Shown here: in pieces, positions 12,264-21,710 of the stretch | Position numbering within the stretch: position 1 is the stretch's first letter | How the letters are laid out: each line of letters opens with the position of its first letter | IMG/VR virus record: IMGVR_UViG_3300028025_002789 | Coordinates: 1 to 64,000 of that record | Length of the DNA stretch: 64,000 nucleotides | Strand: one strand, 5' to 3' | Source of the DNA: a virus | Program-made: the position numbers and the translations under genes | The notes under the pieces: generated by a model | Told to the model about the DNA's origin: nothing | Databases searched by the model: none | Seen by the model: the letters and a program-made list of their open reading frames with translations, nothing else

Positions 12264-13001
12264 ATGAGCGTCGAGGCGGAACAAGAAATAACCTTAACAC
12301 CAATACCACATTATGATGTAGTTATATGTACTCCAGGTAGTAGTATGACAAACTCATATATTTCTAGCTTATTAAATACAATTCAAGCTTTAAACTCAAT
12401 GGGAATTTCTTGGAAATATCAAAATGAATATACTTCAATAGTTGCAACAGCAAGAGAAGGGACAATTGCTGACACTATGAACTTCCAGGTAGATACAAAC
12501 AAACCTGGTCTTGGCAAGTATACATATAATAAAATTTTTATGATTGACTCTGATATTTCATGGGATGTAGATTCATTTTTAAAGTTATATAATTCTGAAG
12601 AAAATATAGTTTCTGGATGTTACTCTGTAATACAATACGAATATATTGCAGCATTTAAATCAATACATGATGGTGTTCCAATTAATTATAATGAAATTAA
12701 AAATGAAGAGTCTTTGATTGAAGTTGGGTCGGTAGGTCTAGGATTTTGTTGTGTAAAAAGTGGAGTATTTGAATCTATTTCAAGGCCATGGTTTTTTTAC
12801 CCAGTTATTCCATATACTGCGGAAGATGGATCTACAATGCAGTCTCCAAATTTTTCAGAAGACACGGCTATTTGCTACAAATGGGTAAATGAGGGAAATA
12901 ACAAGATTATGCTAGATGCTAAAGTAACGGTAACTCATAATAAAATATTTGGATTTAACCTAGATTATTTAAAAAACAAAAACTCTAAAGATGAAGTATA
13001 G
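12264..13001 (+). CDS. GT-A-type glycosyltransferase
   Basis: 245 aa. Opens with VVICTPGSSMTNSYISSLL, a nucleotide-binding beta strand and loop, and carries the metal-binding DxD-type motif IDSDISWD near residues 94-101. This fits GT2-like (GT-A) enzymes. Later NFSEDTAICYKW resembles the catalytic 'ED' segment. The acceptor is unknown; with the GT4 enzyme and FkbM methyltransferase it may build a modified sugar. Confidence 0.75.
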   Translation: MSVEAEQEITLTPIPHYDVVICTPGSSMTNSYISSLLNTIQALNSMGISWKYQNEYTSIVATAREGTIADTMNFQVDTNKPGLGKYTYNKIFMIDSDISWDVDSFLKLYNSEENIVSGCYSVIQYEYIAAFKSIHDGVPINYNEIKNEESLIEVGSVGLGFCCVKSGVFESISRPWFFYPVIPYTAEDGSTMQSPNFSEDTAICYKWVNEGNNKIMLDAKVTVTHNKIFGFNLDYLKNKNSKDEV

Positions 13002-13008
13002 GAATACC

Positions 13009-13030
13009 AGTCAACTAAACTTGGTTGACT
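13009..13030. repeat. inverted repeat AGTCAAC/GTTGACT
   Basis: Perfect 7-bp arms separated by 8 nt. Each arm contains TTGACT in outward orientation, the -35 word used at other promoters here, but no matching -10 box is found at the right distance on the plus strand. Confidence 0.4.
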
Positions 13031-13070
13031 AATAAACATATATTATTTTTTTTAAAATATAAAAAACTGC

Positions 13071-13099
13071 TTCCCATACTAATAAAAGTTTGGTAGAAT
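13071..13099 (+). promoter_or_regulatory. promoter of the ribonucleotide reductase
   Basis: TTCCCA (13071-13076), 17 nt, TAGAAT (13094-13099). The leader contains the perfect small palindrome ACGACT/AGTCGT (13126-13138) just before the RBS, possibly an operator. Confidence 0.5.
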
Positions 13100-13152
13100 T
13101 AGTATCTTACTAAAAATTAAATCAAACGACTAAGTCGTAGAAAGAGTGTATT

Positions 13153-15087
13153 ATGTCAAGAGCTATAGAAAACCCTTATGAAAACTTTATTGCATTATCA
13201 AGATATGCACGATGGATTTCTGAAGAAAACCGTCGTGAAACATGGGGGGAAACTGTAGATAGATATTTTGACTACATGCTAGATCATTTAAAAGATAACA
13301 ATAACTATACTCCAGATTTAAAGCTAGTAGAAGAATTAAAAGAGGCAGTCTATAATAGAAACGTTATGCCTTCAATGCGATCTGTAATGACTGCAGGTGC
13401 AGCATTAGATAGAGACCATGTTGCTGGTTACAACTGTTCATTTGTTCCAGTCGATAACCCAAGATCATTTGATGAAACCATGTATATCCTTATGTGTGGA
13501 ACTGGAGTAGGATTCTCTGTTGAGTACAAGTATGTTAATAAACTTCCTTCCGTCCCAGAAACATTTGAAAAGTCTACAACTGTAATTATTGTAGAAGACT
13601 CTAAGCAGGGATGGGCTAAATCTTATCGTGAATTACTAGCCCTACTTTGGACAGGACAGATTCCAGCAATTGATGTTTCTAAAGTCCGTCCAGCGGGAGC
13701 AAGACTTAAAACAATGGGTGGAAGATCTTCTGGTCCACAACCACTTGTAAATCTTTTTGATTTTACTATTGCAAAGTTTAAAAATGCAGCTGGTCGTCAA
13801 TTAAAACCAATTGAAGCTCATGACATTATGTGTAAGATCGGTGAAGTTGTAGTTGTTGGAGGAGTTCGTCGTTCAGCAATGATTTCTCTTTCTAATATTA
13901 ATGATATTGAAATGGCTGCAGCAAAATCAGGTAACTGGTGGGAAAATAATACTCAACGTGCACTTTCAAATAACTCTGTTGCATATTCACGCAAACCAGA
14001 GATGGAACAGTTTATAGCAGAATGGAAAAATCTTTATGACTCAAAATCAGGAGAACGAGGTATATACAATGTGGCCGCAGCTCAGGCCCAAGCAGCCAAG
14101 TTTGGAAGAAGAGATCCAGATATTCACTACGGAACTAACCCATGCTCAGAAATTATTTTACGTCCTTACCAGTTTTGTAACCTTTCAGAAGTCGTACTAC
14201 GTGAAAATGATACAAAGAAAGATATCCAACGCAAAGTCGAACTTGCAACAATTCTTGGTACGTGGCAATCAACACTAACAGATTTTAAGTATCTTCGTAA
14301 AATATGGAAAGACAATACAGAAGAAGAGCGCTTATTAGGTGTTTCATTAACTGGACAGTTTGGACATAAGTTCATGTCTGGTAAAGAGGACCTAGTTTCC
14401 TTAGAGGCATTTTTAATGACTCTAAGAGAAAAGGCAAGAGAAACAAATAAAGATGAGGCTGGGAAAATTGGGATTCCAGAGTCTGCAGCTATTACATGTG
14501 TAAAGCCATCTGGAACAGTATCTCAATTGGTCGGGGTATCTTCAGGAATGCATGCATGGCATTCTCCATATTATATTAGAACAGTACGTGGATCTAAGGG
14601 AGACCCCATTTCTGTTTTCTTGAAAGAAGTTGGGATTCCAGTAGAAGACGATGTAATGAAACCAAACGATACATATGTCTTCTCATTTCCAGTAAAAGCA
14701 CCAGAAGGTGCAATTGTTAGAAATGATTTAACTGCTATAGAGCACCTAAATATTTGGTTGGTATACCAACGTGCTTGGTGTGAACATAAGCCATCTATTA
14801 CTGTTTCTGTAAAGGAAGAAGAGTGGATGGAAGTTGGAGCTTGGGTATATAAGCACTTTGATGAAGTATCTGGAATTTCATTCCTACCTCACTCAGATCA
14901 TTCATATAAGCAGGCACCATATCAGGAAGTTTCAAAAGAAGAGTATGAAGATCTACTAAGCAAGATGCCAAAAACAATTAGATGGGAAGATTTATCTTTC
15001 TATGAGACAGAAGACGGAACATCTACAAACGCCACTCTGGCTTGCAGTTCAGATGGCAATTGCGAACTCGTAGACATTTCTTCATAA
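13153..15087 (+). CDS. nrdJ: class II (adenosylcobalamin-dependent) ribonucleotide reductase
   Basis: 644 aa. Reduces ribonucleotides to deoxyribonucleotides using a B12-derived radical, supplying DNA precursors. Active-site residues line up with the monomeric Lactobacillus-type enzyme: Cys95 (GYNCSF), Asn329/Cys331/Glu333 (NPCSEI) and Cys342 (FCNL), with the same 11-residue spacing between the last two cysteines. The C-terminal redox pair is probably Cys631 and Cys637. Shorter than the about 740-aa Lactobacillus protein. RBS GAAAGAG upstream. It needs host B12 and thioredoxin-type reductants. No intein or frameshift seen. Confidence 0.93.
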   Translation: MSRAIENPYENFIALSRYARWISEENRRETWGETVDRYFDYMLDHLKDNNNYTPDLKLVEELKEAVYNRNVMPSMRSVMTAGAALDRDHVAGYNCSFVPVDNPRSFDETMYILMCGTGVGFSVEYKYVNKLPSVPETFEKSTTVIIVEDSKQGWAKSYRELLALLWTGQIPAIDVSKVRPAGARLKTMGGRSSGPQPLVNLFDFTIAKFKNAAGRQLKPIEAHDIMCKIGEVVVVGGVRRSAMISLSNINDIEMAAAKSGNWWENNTQRALSNNSVAYSRKPEMEQFIAEWKNLYDSKSGERGIYNVAAAQAQAAKFGRRDPDIHYGTNPCSEIILRPYQFCNLSEVVLRENDTKKDIQRKVELATILGTWQSTLTDFKYLRKIWKDNTEEERLLGVSLTGQFGHKFMSGKEDLVSLEAFLMTLREKARETNKDEAGKIGIPESAAITCVKPSGTVSQLVGVSSGMHAWHSPYYIRTVRGSKGDPISVFLKEVGIPVEDDVMKPNDTYVFSFPVKAPEGAIVRNDLTAIEHLNIWLVYQRAWCEHKPSITVSVKEEEWMEVGAWVYKHFDEVSGISFLPHSDHSYKQAPYQEVSKEEYEDLLSKMPKTIRWEDLSFYETEDGTSTNATLACSSDGNCELVDISS

Positions 15088-15157
15088 TAGGTATATAATA
15101 TAAATTGGGGTAACACCCAAATTCCTGGGCGCAATGCCTAGAAATAGGAGGATCTAC

Positions 15158-15382
15158 ATGACAAAAGATCTTAAAAAGAACGGACTAGTAGAAATGCAAG
15201 AAAAAATTCTAGCAGCGCTAGCAAGTTATGGTCGCCACTTCTTAGGTGCGTCTATTGCTCTTTACATGACTGGAAATACTGACCCAGCAGATTTAATTAA
15301 GGGCGGAATAGCAGCATGTTTGCCAGTTATTCTAAAAGCACTTAATAGCAACGAGCCAGCTTTCGGCTTTACAAAGAAGTAA
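15158..15382 (+). CDS. holin-like membrane protein (74 aa)
   Basis: The ATG at 15158 follows RBS AGGAGG at a good distance; an upstream in-frame start at 15134 is less likely. Two hydrophobic stretches, GRHFLGASIALYMTG and GGIAACLPVILKAL, joined by NTDPADLI, and a basic C-terminus. This pattern matches small actinophage membrane proteins annotated as holins. A holin would time lysis by opening the membrane; the assignment rests on size and topology. Confidence 0.6.
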   Translation: MTKDLKKNGLVEMQEKILAALASYGRHFLGASIALYMTGNTDPADLIKGGIAACLPVILKALNSNEPAFGFTKK

Positions 15383-15404
15383 TTCTTAAAATCAATTAGG
15401 ATAG

Positions 15405-15442
15405 CTCCTGTGCTAAAATAAGCATAGGAGTTTTCCTATTTT
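15405..15442 (+). terminator. rho-independent terminator after the holin-like gene
   Basis: 10-bp arms CTCCTGTGCT (15405-15414) and AGCATAGGAG (15421-15430) with one wobble pair, then TTTTCCTATTTT. The loop also contains TAAAAT, so a -10 box for the next gene may be embedded here. Confidence 0.7.
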
Positions 15443-15456
15443 AGGAGATTTTGCAA

Positions 15457-15804
15457 ATGGCAGGTAAAAAGAATTTCGAAGTGGATCAAAATACCACTTT
15501 TAGCTTTATTGTTGAGTATAAAGACAACAATGACAATCCAATCAACCTAACAGGGTCCTTGGCTAAACTTCAGGCTAGAGATACACAAGGCGGATCTAAA
15601 CTAGCATTTAGCTTAACTAGTCCAGCAGGCGGAATTACAATTGATGGACCAAATGGTAAAGTAACATGCAAAATGACTCCCACACAAACAAACAAATTAT
15701 TTTATCCAAAGTCCTCATATGACCTTATGATCATAGACTCTAATGGAAATAGAATTAAGCTGCTTGAAGGATTTTTCACACTCAGCAGATCGGTAACTAT
15801 ATAA
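15457..15804 (+). CDS. virion structural protein, Ig-like beta domain (115 aa)
   Basis: ATG at 15457 chosen (AGGAG 9 nt upstream); the frame also has a TTG at 15451. Pattern FSFIVEYKDNNDNPINLTG ... MTPTQTNKLFYPKSSYDLMI ... LLEGFFTLSRSVTI matches a common small siphovirus beta-sandwich protein found beside tail fibres, thought to be a baseplate or fibre connector. First gene of the fibre array. Confidence 0.65.
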   Translation: MAGKKNFEVDQNTTFSFIVEYKDNNDNPINLTGSLAKLQARDTQGGSKLAFSLTSPAGGITIDGPNGKVTCKMTPTQTNKLFYPKSSYDLMIIDSNGNRIKLLEGFFTLSRSVTI

Positions 15805-16247
15805 TGGTAGAAAATGTAATTGTAACCGAACAAATAAATAAAGTCATAATTCAAACTCCTGGACCACAAGGCCCAAGAGGAAGAAGTATATTAAATGGAA
15901 ATGGCTCTCCCGCTGAAAATTTTGGTCTCGAAGGAGACTTTTATTACGATAAACTAACAACTAGATTTTATGGCCCAAAACCATCAGATATAACATGGGC
16001 AGGTGCCCCAAACTACCTTTTGAATACAGAAGTTGCTTTTCAGTATGCTTGGGAAATGGTCAATATTACTGGACCAGTATCTGGCATATACTCTGTTGTA
16101 ATAAATCACAATTTAGGATTCTCTCCAAACGTCACTGTTAAGTCAAGCGCTGGAGATGTTTTAGAAACGGGAATAGACTATAATAGTCTTAATACTTTAA
16201 CACTGACAATGGCCCAACCATTCTCAGGGACAGCATATCTGTCCTAA
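15804..16247 (+). CDS. tail fibre protein with short collagen-like motif (147 aa)
   Basis: Start overlaps the previous stop. A short Gly-X-Y segment PGPQGPRG near residue 20 is followed by GDFYYDKLTTRFYGPK and a C-terminal beta domain (VVINHNLGFSPNVTVKSSAG) that recurs at the end of the next gene. Probably a trimeric fibre segment. Confidence 0.7.
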   Translation: MVENVIVTEQINKVIIQTPGPQGPRGRSILNGNGSPAENFGLEGDFYYDKLTTRFYGPKPSDITWAGAPNYLLNTEVAFQYAWEMVNITGPVSGIYSVVINHNLGFSPNVTVKSSAGDVLETGIDYNSLNTLTLTMAQPFSGTAYLS

Positions 16248-16262
16248 GAAGGAGCAAAGAAA

Positions 16263-17669
16263 ATGGCAAGAAAATTTTTAGTAAGCGTTGATCTCAACAA
16301 GAATGAGTTACTCAATGCCAGAATTCAGAACTTAGGTTCTGCCCCATCAAGTCCAGTCACTGGTCAAGTTTACTATGACACATCGAACAACACGATGTAC
16401 TACTACAATGGACTATCCTCACCAGATGGCCCATGGATGCCAATGTCTGGCTCCACAGAGGTTATTCAAGATGTAATTGGTTCATCCGTATTAGCTGGAA
16501 CAGCATTAACATCAACATATAACGACACAGCAGGAACAACAACATTAAGTTTAAATAATACAGCGGTAACAGCTGGAGCATATGGCTCACAAACAAAAAT
16601 TCCTACATTCACAGTAGACGCACAAGGTCGTTTAACTGCAGCTGGTGAAGTAGACGTAGCAACAACACTTACAATTTCAGATGATACCTCCGCAACAATT
16701 GGTATTAACCTTCTAACAGAAACTCTTGAAATAAATGGTGGAGAAGGAATTGATGTATCCGTAACTGGAGACACAGTAACAATTTCAGGAGAAGACGCAT
16801 CCTATACAAACAAGGGTGTTGCATCATTTAGCGCAACAGATTTCGTAGTAACATCTGGAGCTGTAGCACTTAATACTGAATCAATTCAGGACATGATTGG
16901 TGGGATGGTAACATCTCCAAATACTGAAAATGGAATTACAGTAACTTATGATGATTTAAATGGTAAGGTAAACTTTGATGTAAATGATCCAACTATAACA
17001 CTTTCAGGTGACGTAGCAGGATCTGCAACAATGACAGACCTTGGCAACGTAGAAATCACAACAACAATTCAGCCTAACTCTGTAGCCTTGGGAACAGATA
17101 CAACAGGTAACTATGTAGCAACAATTTCTGGAACAACAAACGAAATTGAAGTTTCTGGCTCAGGTTCAGAAAACTCTGCAGTTACAATTGGTCTTCCAAA
17201 TGATGTTCAAATTACTGGAAACCTACAGGTTGGCGGTAACTTAAACGTAGTAGGAACAATTAACTCTGTTAATACTACTCAGGTAAACATTGTTGATAAT
17301 AAGATCAACCTTAATACAGACTTTACTGGAACCCCAACAACAGATGCAGGAATCCGTGTTGAGCGTGGAGATTCCCCAGACGTTGAAATTCTTTGGAATG
17401 AAACAAATGATAATTGGACATTAACAAATAATGGTACAAATTATCACGCAATTACAAGAAAGTTTGTAGAAACTCTATCTACTTCTGCAACATCTTATGT
17501 AGTAACACATAATTTAGGAACATCAGATGTAATGGTACAGGTATCTGAAACAGCATCACCTTACGCAAAAGTAGAAACTGATATTGAACTTACTTCAGCG
17601 TCTACTGTAACAGTAAAGTTTGCTTCAGCACCAGCATCAGGAGCATATAAAGTAGTAGTAATAGGATAA
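16263..17669 (+). CDS. tail fibre protein (468 aa)
   Basis: RBS AAGGAG upstream. N-terminus PVTGQVYYDTSNNTMYYYNG is the usual attachment signature of cyanophage-like and actinophage fibres. The middle consists of Thr/Ser/Gly-rich beta repeats (PTFTVDAQGRLTAAG), and the end repeats the VVTHNLGTSDVMVQV fold of the preceding protein. Likely a trimeric beta-helical shaft for host recognition. Confidence 0.8.
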   Translation: MARKFLVSVDLNKNELLNARIQNLGSAPSSPVTGQVYYDTSNNTMYYYNGLSSPDGPWMPMSGSTEVIQDVIGSSVLAGTALTSTYNDTAGTTTLSLNNTAVTAGAYGSQTKIPTFTVDAQGRLTAAGEVDVATTLTISDDTSATIGINLLTETLEINGGEGIDVSVTGDTVTISGEDASYTNKGVASFSATDFVVTSGAVALNTESIQDMIGGMVTSPNTENGITVTYDDLNGKVNFDVNDPTITLSGDVAGSATMTDLGNVEITTTIQPNSVALGTDTTGNYVATISGTTNEIEVSGSGSENSAVTIGLPNDVQITGNLQVGGNLNVVGTINSVNTTQVNIVDNKINLNTDFTGTPTTDAGIRVERGDSPDVEILWNETNDNWTLTNNGTNYHAITRKFVETLSTSATSYVVTHNLGTSDVMVQVSETASPYAKVETDIELTSASTVTVKFASAPASGAYKVVVIG

Positions 17670-17673
17670 AAGA

Positions 17674-18027
17674 ATGGCTAAACAATTTTTAGTACCGCTA
17701 AAACTTGTAAATCTTTCTCAAGATCCAACGGTAGGAACTACTGGAGAGCTTTATCTAAATAGCGTAACTGGTAAGATAAGATTATATGTAAATGGAGCAT
17801 GGGGAGACCTAAGTTCAGGCAGTGGTGGCGGATCTGCAGGATTACTAGAGCACTCACACTCTTATGACGGAACGGTAGTTGGAGTACAAACTACAATTGC
17901 TATTTCGTTTCCAAATTTAGACGGAGGCTCTGTTTATAACATAGTCTCAGCAATTGGAAATGTAGACGGAGGATTCCCAGAATCCTTCTATAGTTTAGAA
18001 GCAGCATATGATGGAGGAGTAGTCTAA
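17674..18027 (+). CDS. short tail fibre protein (117 aa)
   Basis: Begins MAKQFLVPLKLVNLSQDP, and GELYLNSVTGKIRLYVNG repeats the attachment module of the previous gene. A Gly/Ser linker is followed by a short beta domain. Possibly an adaptor between fibres. Its end overlaps the next start (TAATGG). Confidence 0.7.
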   Translation: MAKQFLVPLKLVNLSQDPTVGTTGELYLNSVTGKIRLYVNGAWGDLSSGSGGGSAGLLEHSHSYDGTVVGVQTTIAISFPNLDGGSVYNIVSAIGNVDGGFPESFYSLEAAYDGGVV

Positions 18028-19340
18028 TGGCAGTAACAATTCAATCACGCAGAGGTACTCTATCCAATTGGACAACAGTAAACCCCATCCTTGCCGATGG
18101 CGAAATTGGTATAGACTTAACATCTCTTAGACTTAAAGTAGGTAATGGTACATCAACATGGAATCAGCTAGACTACTCATTTGCTAAGATATTCTTTGGA
18201 TCAAATGCTCCAGCTTCAAATTTAGGATTTAAAAATGACGTATATATTGATAGCCTTACAGGCTTAATTTATAATAAAACAAATGACACTACATGGGCAG
18301 CAGGAACATCTATTGCTGGTAACTATGTAAATCTTTCTGATGTCGGAGTTACAGTAGCATCTCTTTCTGGCGGCAAAATTCCAGATACACAAATACCAGA
18401 TGGAATTGCAAGAGATTCAGAAGTAACAACTGCATTATCAAGTTATGTGCCCACTTCTCAAAAGGGTGCTGTTAGCGGAGTTGCAACATTAGATACTAAT
18501 GGAACAATTCCAGATACACAGATTCCAGCAGCAATTGCTAGAGATTCTGAAGTTACAACAGCAATTAATAATTTAAGCTCAACGCTAACAACATCAATAG
18601 GAAACGTAGCAACAGATTTATCAACAAACTATGTTCCAAATACAGCTAAAGGCACTGCTAACGGAGTAGCAACTTTAGGGTCAGACGGTAAATTAACTGC
18701 TGGACAAATTCCAGCGATTTCAATTGTCGATACTCATGTTGTAGCTAGCCTAGCAGCTCAAAACGCTTTAACTGTTCAAAAAGGTGACTTTGTAATTAGA
18801 ACAGATGAAGGCAAAACATATGTTTATGACGGAGCGGTATATCAAGAAATTCTTACACCAGGCGGTGGAGGAGGATCGGCATTAATCACTTATCAAGCAT
18901 GGTCTCCAACAATAGGTGGATCATTCAGTCTTGGCAATGGATCGGTATCTACTAGATACACGAAGAGCGGACAGTTTGTTCAGGCCAATTTAAGAATTTC
19001 ATGTGGTTCAACGACTAACCTAGGAACAGGACTAACTTTTACAATGCCTACTACACCAGTCGGCACAGTAAATATGTACGGAGCTATCACAAACAATAAG
19101 GTGGGGTACCCACTAACTAAGTTTGCTGAAACCTCTGGAGTAGTAACCGTGGCTGGAGAAGAGAAAAAAATCAGCTACTCAGACTTAACCTCTATTGGAA
19201 CATACCAGGATTTGGCAAATTCATTTGTCAGATATGGAAGAATTACTGGAAATTCTTTCCACACCCCATTAAAGAATAATGGGTTGCTTTTAACTAATCA
19301 GTATGCTACAATAAATTTAACATTTACTTACGAAGGATAA
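18027..19340 (+). CDS. tail fibre with Mtd-like N-terminal domain (437 aa)
   Basis: Residues 3-50 (IQSRRGTLSNWTTVNPILAD, GEIGID, LKVGNG) match the N-terminal domain of the major tropism determinant family. The centre has repeated IPDTQIP / ARDSEVTTA units, which form fibre shafts. The C-terminal 160 residues form a beta domain with GSVSTRYTKSGQFVQANL, typical of receptor-binding tips. Confidence 0.8.
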   Translation: MAVTIQSRRGTLSNWTTVNPILADGEIGIDLTSLRLKVGNGTSTWNQLDYSFAKIFFGSNAPASNLGFKNDVYIDSLTGLIYNKTNDTTWAAGTSIAGNYVNLSDVGVTVASLSGGKIPDTQIPDGIARDSEVTTALSSYVPTSQKGAVSGVATLDTNGTIPDTQIPAAIARDSEVTTAINNLSSTLTTSIGNVATDLSTNYVPNTAKGTANGVATLGSDGKLTAGQIPAISIVDTHVVASLAAQNALTVQKGDFVIRTDEGKTYVYDGAVYQEILTPGGGGGSALITYQAWSPTIGGSFSLGNGSVSTRYTKSGQFVQANLRISCGSTTNLGTGLTFTMPTTPVGTVNMYGAITNNKVGYPLTKFAETSGVVTVAGEEKKISYSDLTSIGTYQDLANSFVRYGRITGNSFHTPLKNNGLLLTNQYATINLTFTYEG

Positions 19341-19348
19341 CATAGATT

Positions 19349-19639
19349 ATGGCAGGAACAACTACTAACGGATTACCATATCCTAGTTCTGGAGACAACA
19401 TTGATGTCCCAGCGGATATTCAGGCATTAGCTCAAGCAATTGAGTCTAATTTTATTACAGAAAATATTGTTGATGCAAAAGGTGACTTAATTGTTGCTAC
19501 GGCAAGCAACACTGTAACTAAAGTTCCTCTTGGTTCAAACGGTTATGTTCTAACAGCAGATTCTTCAGAAAGTTCAGGAGTAAAATGGGCGGTACCCTCA
19601 GCGGGTGCTTTCGACCCAATTCTCTTTTTAGGAGTATAA
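19349..19639 (+). CDS. short tail fibre protein (96 aa)
   Basis: N-terminus TTNGLPYPSSGDNIDVPADI is a recurrent fibre attachment motif, and DAKGDLIVATASNTV is repeated in the protein at 19971. It ends soon after, so it may be an N-terminal adaptor or a shortened fibre. Confidence 0.65.
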   Translation: MAGTTTNGLPYPSSGDNIDVPADIQALAQAIESNFITENIVDAKGDLIVATASNTVTKVPLGSNGYVLTADSSESSGVKWAVPSAGAFDPILFLGV

Positions 19640-19642
19640 AAA

Positions 19643-19969
19643 ATGGCATCAGATTATAAAGTACTTGGACAGGTAGCACCAGCATCAAACACTGTTGATC
19701 TTTATACCGTTCCTTCAGGAAAATCAGCAGTTGTAACAAATATTATTGTTACAAATCGTCACTCATCTACATCATCATATAGAATTGCTGTAAGACCAGC
19801 AGCCTCAGCAACAAGCAACGAGCACTACATTGCTTACGACATAGATGCCCCAGGCCTTGGAACAACAGCTTTAACATTAGCTTTAACATTGCAGGCAGGC
19901 TATGATCTTGAAGTAACTTCAAGTTCTGCAAATTTATCATTCAGCGCATTTGGAACGGAGATATCATAA
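19643..19969 (+). CDS. small beta-sandwich tail protein (108 aa)
   Basis: Begins MASDYKVLGQVAPAS and folds as one beta domain ending in LSFSAFGTEIS. The same N- and C-terminal halves flank a 235-residue insertion in the protein at 23322. This compact version is common in cyanophage and actinophage fibre clusters; function is probably structural or receptor binding. Confidence 0.7.
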   Translation: MASDYKVLGQVAPASNTVDLYTVPSGKSAVVTNIIVTNRHSSTSSYRIAVRPAASATSNEHYIAYDIDAPGLGTTALTLALTLQAGYDLEVTSSSANLSFSAFGTEIS

Positions 19970-19970
19970 A

Positions 19971-21395
19971 ATGGCAATTAATCAATTAGGTGGCGGTAGC
20001 GCTGCTTTAGAAGCAAAGTTTAATGCAAAGGGAGATATTCTAGTAGCAACAGCAAATGATGCTTCTACCGCAGTTTCAGTTGGAACGAATGGACAAGTTT
20101 TAGTTGCGGATTCCTCTCAAGCAGCAGGAGTAGTTTGGGCAGCAAATGCTCCAGATGTAGCAACAACAAAGGGTGATTTAATCACACGTACAGCATCAGG
20201 ATACGCAAGAATTGGAGTTGGATCTAACGGACAAGGTCTTCTAGCTGACTCATCTACAGCAACAGGATTAGTCTGGGGAGCTCCAGCATCAGTTGCTTAT
20301 TATGACAGAACTCAGGTATTTACATCATCAGGAACATGGACTGCACCAGCTTCAGTAAACAAAGTTAACGTGCTATGTATTGGTGCAGGTGGCGGAGGCG
20401 CTGCAGGTGCACGTATTGGCGCAGGTGCTTCGGCAACAGCAGGTGGTGGTGGCGCAGGAGGAAACGCAGTATACATTAAAGACGTTCCAGTAACCCCAGG
20501 AACAACATACACAGTTGCAATTGGCAGCGGAGGACTTGGTGGAGTAGGATTAAACGTATTCCAGTCAAGCTCTAATACAACACAAACAACTGGCCCAGGT
20601 GGTTCAAATGGTGGAGACACATCATTTGGTTCACTAAACACAGTTCAGTATGTTCTTGCAGCAGGTGGTGAAGGCGGAGGAACATCTAACGTATCAGGTG
20701 GTAGAAATAGACCAAATAACTACTTAGGACAATACACATTTAACTACGGATCAACTTATGGTGGTCAAATGTGGATGGGATACTGGACACAACAAGACGG
20801 ACAGACATTTGATTCCAGTACCGCAAACATGAGAGCTAGATGGTTCAGCACTGAAAGATTCATTGAAACAGGAGACAGCTTTACATATTTAACTGTTGAT
20901 GGAAGCCAGGTAATGCCTGGTGGAGGATCTTCAAGCGGATATGACACAACCACAACTCCAGATCAACAATGGATTAACGGAAAACATGCTGGATCTGGTA
21001 ATCAATCTTCTAGAGATCAGCAACAGCGTTGGAAATCTCCACAATTCTCAAACCTATTAAATATAGTAGGTGGAGGCTCAGCAGGAGCTACAGGAAACGC
21101 TAAAGGTGGAGGCGCAGGTACTCCAGCAGGATACATGGGTGGTGGAGGACTTGGTGGTCGTGCAGATCAAAGTTCTGCAGCTCTTTCTTCAGTAGGTCAT
21201 CAAGGAAACGTAGGAGCAGGTTCTGGCGGAGGCTCTGGATTTAACGGTAACGCTGGAAACGGTGGAAACGCTGCAGCAAACACTGGCTCAGGTGGCGGAG
21301 GTGGCGGAGGTTCATTTGGAGCTTCTACTTATATCTCTGGCTCTGGTGGTACTGGTGGTTCTGGAATAGTAGCACTTTCATGGATAGGAGCATAA
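19971..21395 (+). CDS. glycine-rich tail fibre tip protein (474 aa)
   Basis: ATG at 19971 directly follows the preceding stop; a longer frame start overlaps that gene. The N-terminal 90 residues repeat the DAKGDLIVATA fibre module twice. From about residue 112 (FTSSGTWTAPASVNKVNVL) the protein becomes strongly glycine-rich (GGGGAGG, GSGGG) like receptor-binding tips built from polyglycine helices. Likely a host-range adhesin. Confidence 0.8.
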   Translation: MAINQLGGGSAALEAKFNAKGDILVATANDASTAVSVGTNGQVLVADSSQAAGVVWAANAPDVATTKGDLITRTASGYARIGVGSNGQGLLADSSTATGLVWGAPASVAYYDRTQVFTSSGTWTAPASVNKVNVLCIGAGGGGAAGARIGAGASATAGGGGAGGNAVYIKDVPVTPGTTYTVAIGSGGLGGVGLNVFQSSSNTTQTTGPGGSNGGDTSFGSLNTVQYVLAAGGEGGGTSNVSGGRNRPNNYLGQYTFNYGSTYGGQMWMGYWTQQDGQTFDSSTANMRARWFSTERFIETGDSFTYLTVDGSQVMPGGGSSSGYDTTTTPDQQWINGKHAGSGNQSSRDQQQRWKSPQFSNLLNIVGGGSAGATGNAKGGGAGTPAGYMGGGGLGGRADQSSAALSSVGHQGNVGAGSGGGSGFNGNAGNGGNAAANTGSGGGGGGGSFGASTYISGSGGTGGSGIVALSWIGA

Positions 21396-21396
21396 C

Positions 21397-21693
21397 ATGT
21401 CACAATATGTATATGTAAAAGATAATAAAGTAGTAAACCTTGTTGATTTTGTAGATCCCTCAGCGGCTACATTAGACTTGTTTAGAATTTCTGCTGGAGT
21501 AGATTCAATAGTAGAATTCGATGGCTACATTGCAGTAGGAGACGGTTTTGTAAATGGAGTAAGAACTCCTAACAAACCATTTGAAGGATGGGTTCTATCA
21601 GAAGATGGTTCTTACTACCTTCCTCCAACAAACAAACCTTCAGACGATCATGTATGGTCTGATGAAGATGAAGACTGGGTTTTACCAGCTTAA
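21397..21693 (+). CDS. fibre-associated protein, possible chaperone (98 aa)
   Basis: Follows the glycine-rich tip by one nucleotide. C-terminal pattern PFEGWVLSEDGSYYLPPTNK then WSDEDEDWVLP is acidic and tryptophan-rich, as in small proteins encoded after phage tips that help assemble or cap them. Assembly role is inferred from position. Confidence 0.6.
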   Translation: MSQYVYVKDNKVVNLVDFVDPSAATLDLFRISAGVDSIVEFDGYIAVGDGFVNGVRTPNKPFEGWVLSEDGSYYLPPTNKPSDDHVWSDEDEDWVLPA

Positions 21694-21710
21694 TTAAAAT
21701 GCATTAATAA

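Noticed and set aside
13100-13152. Cobalamin riboswitch before the B12-dependent reductase
   Set aside because: The leader is only about 50 nt, too short for a B12 riboswitch.
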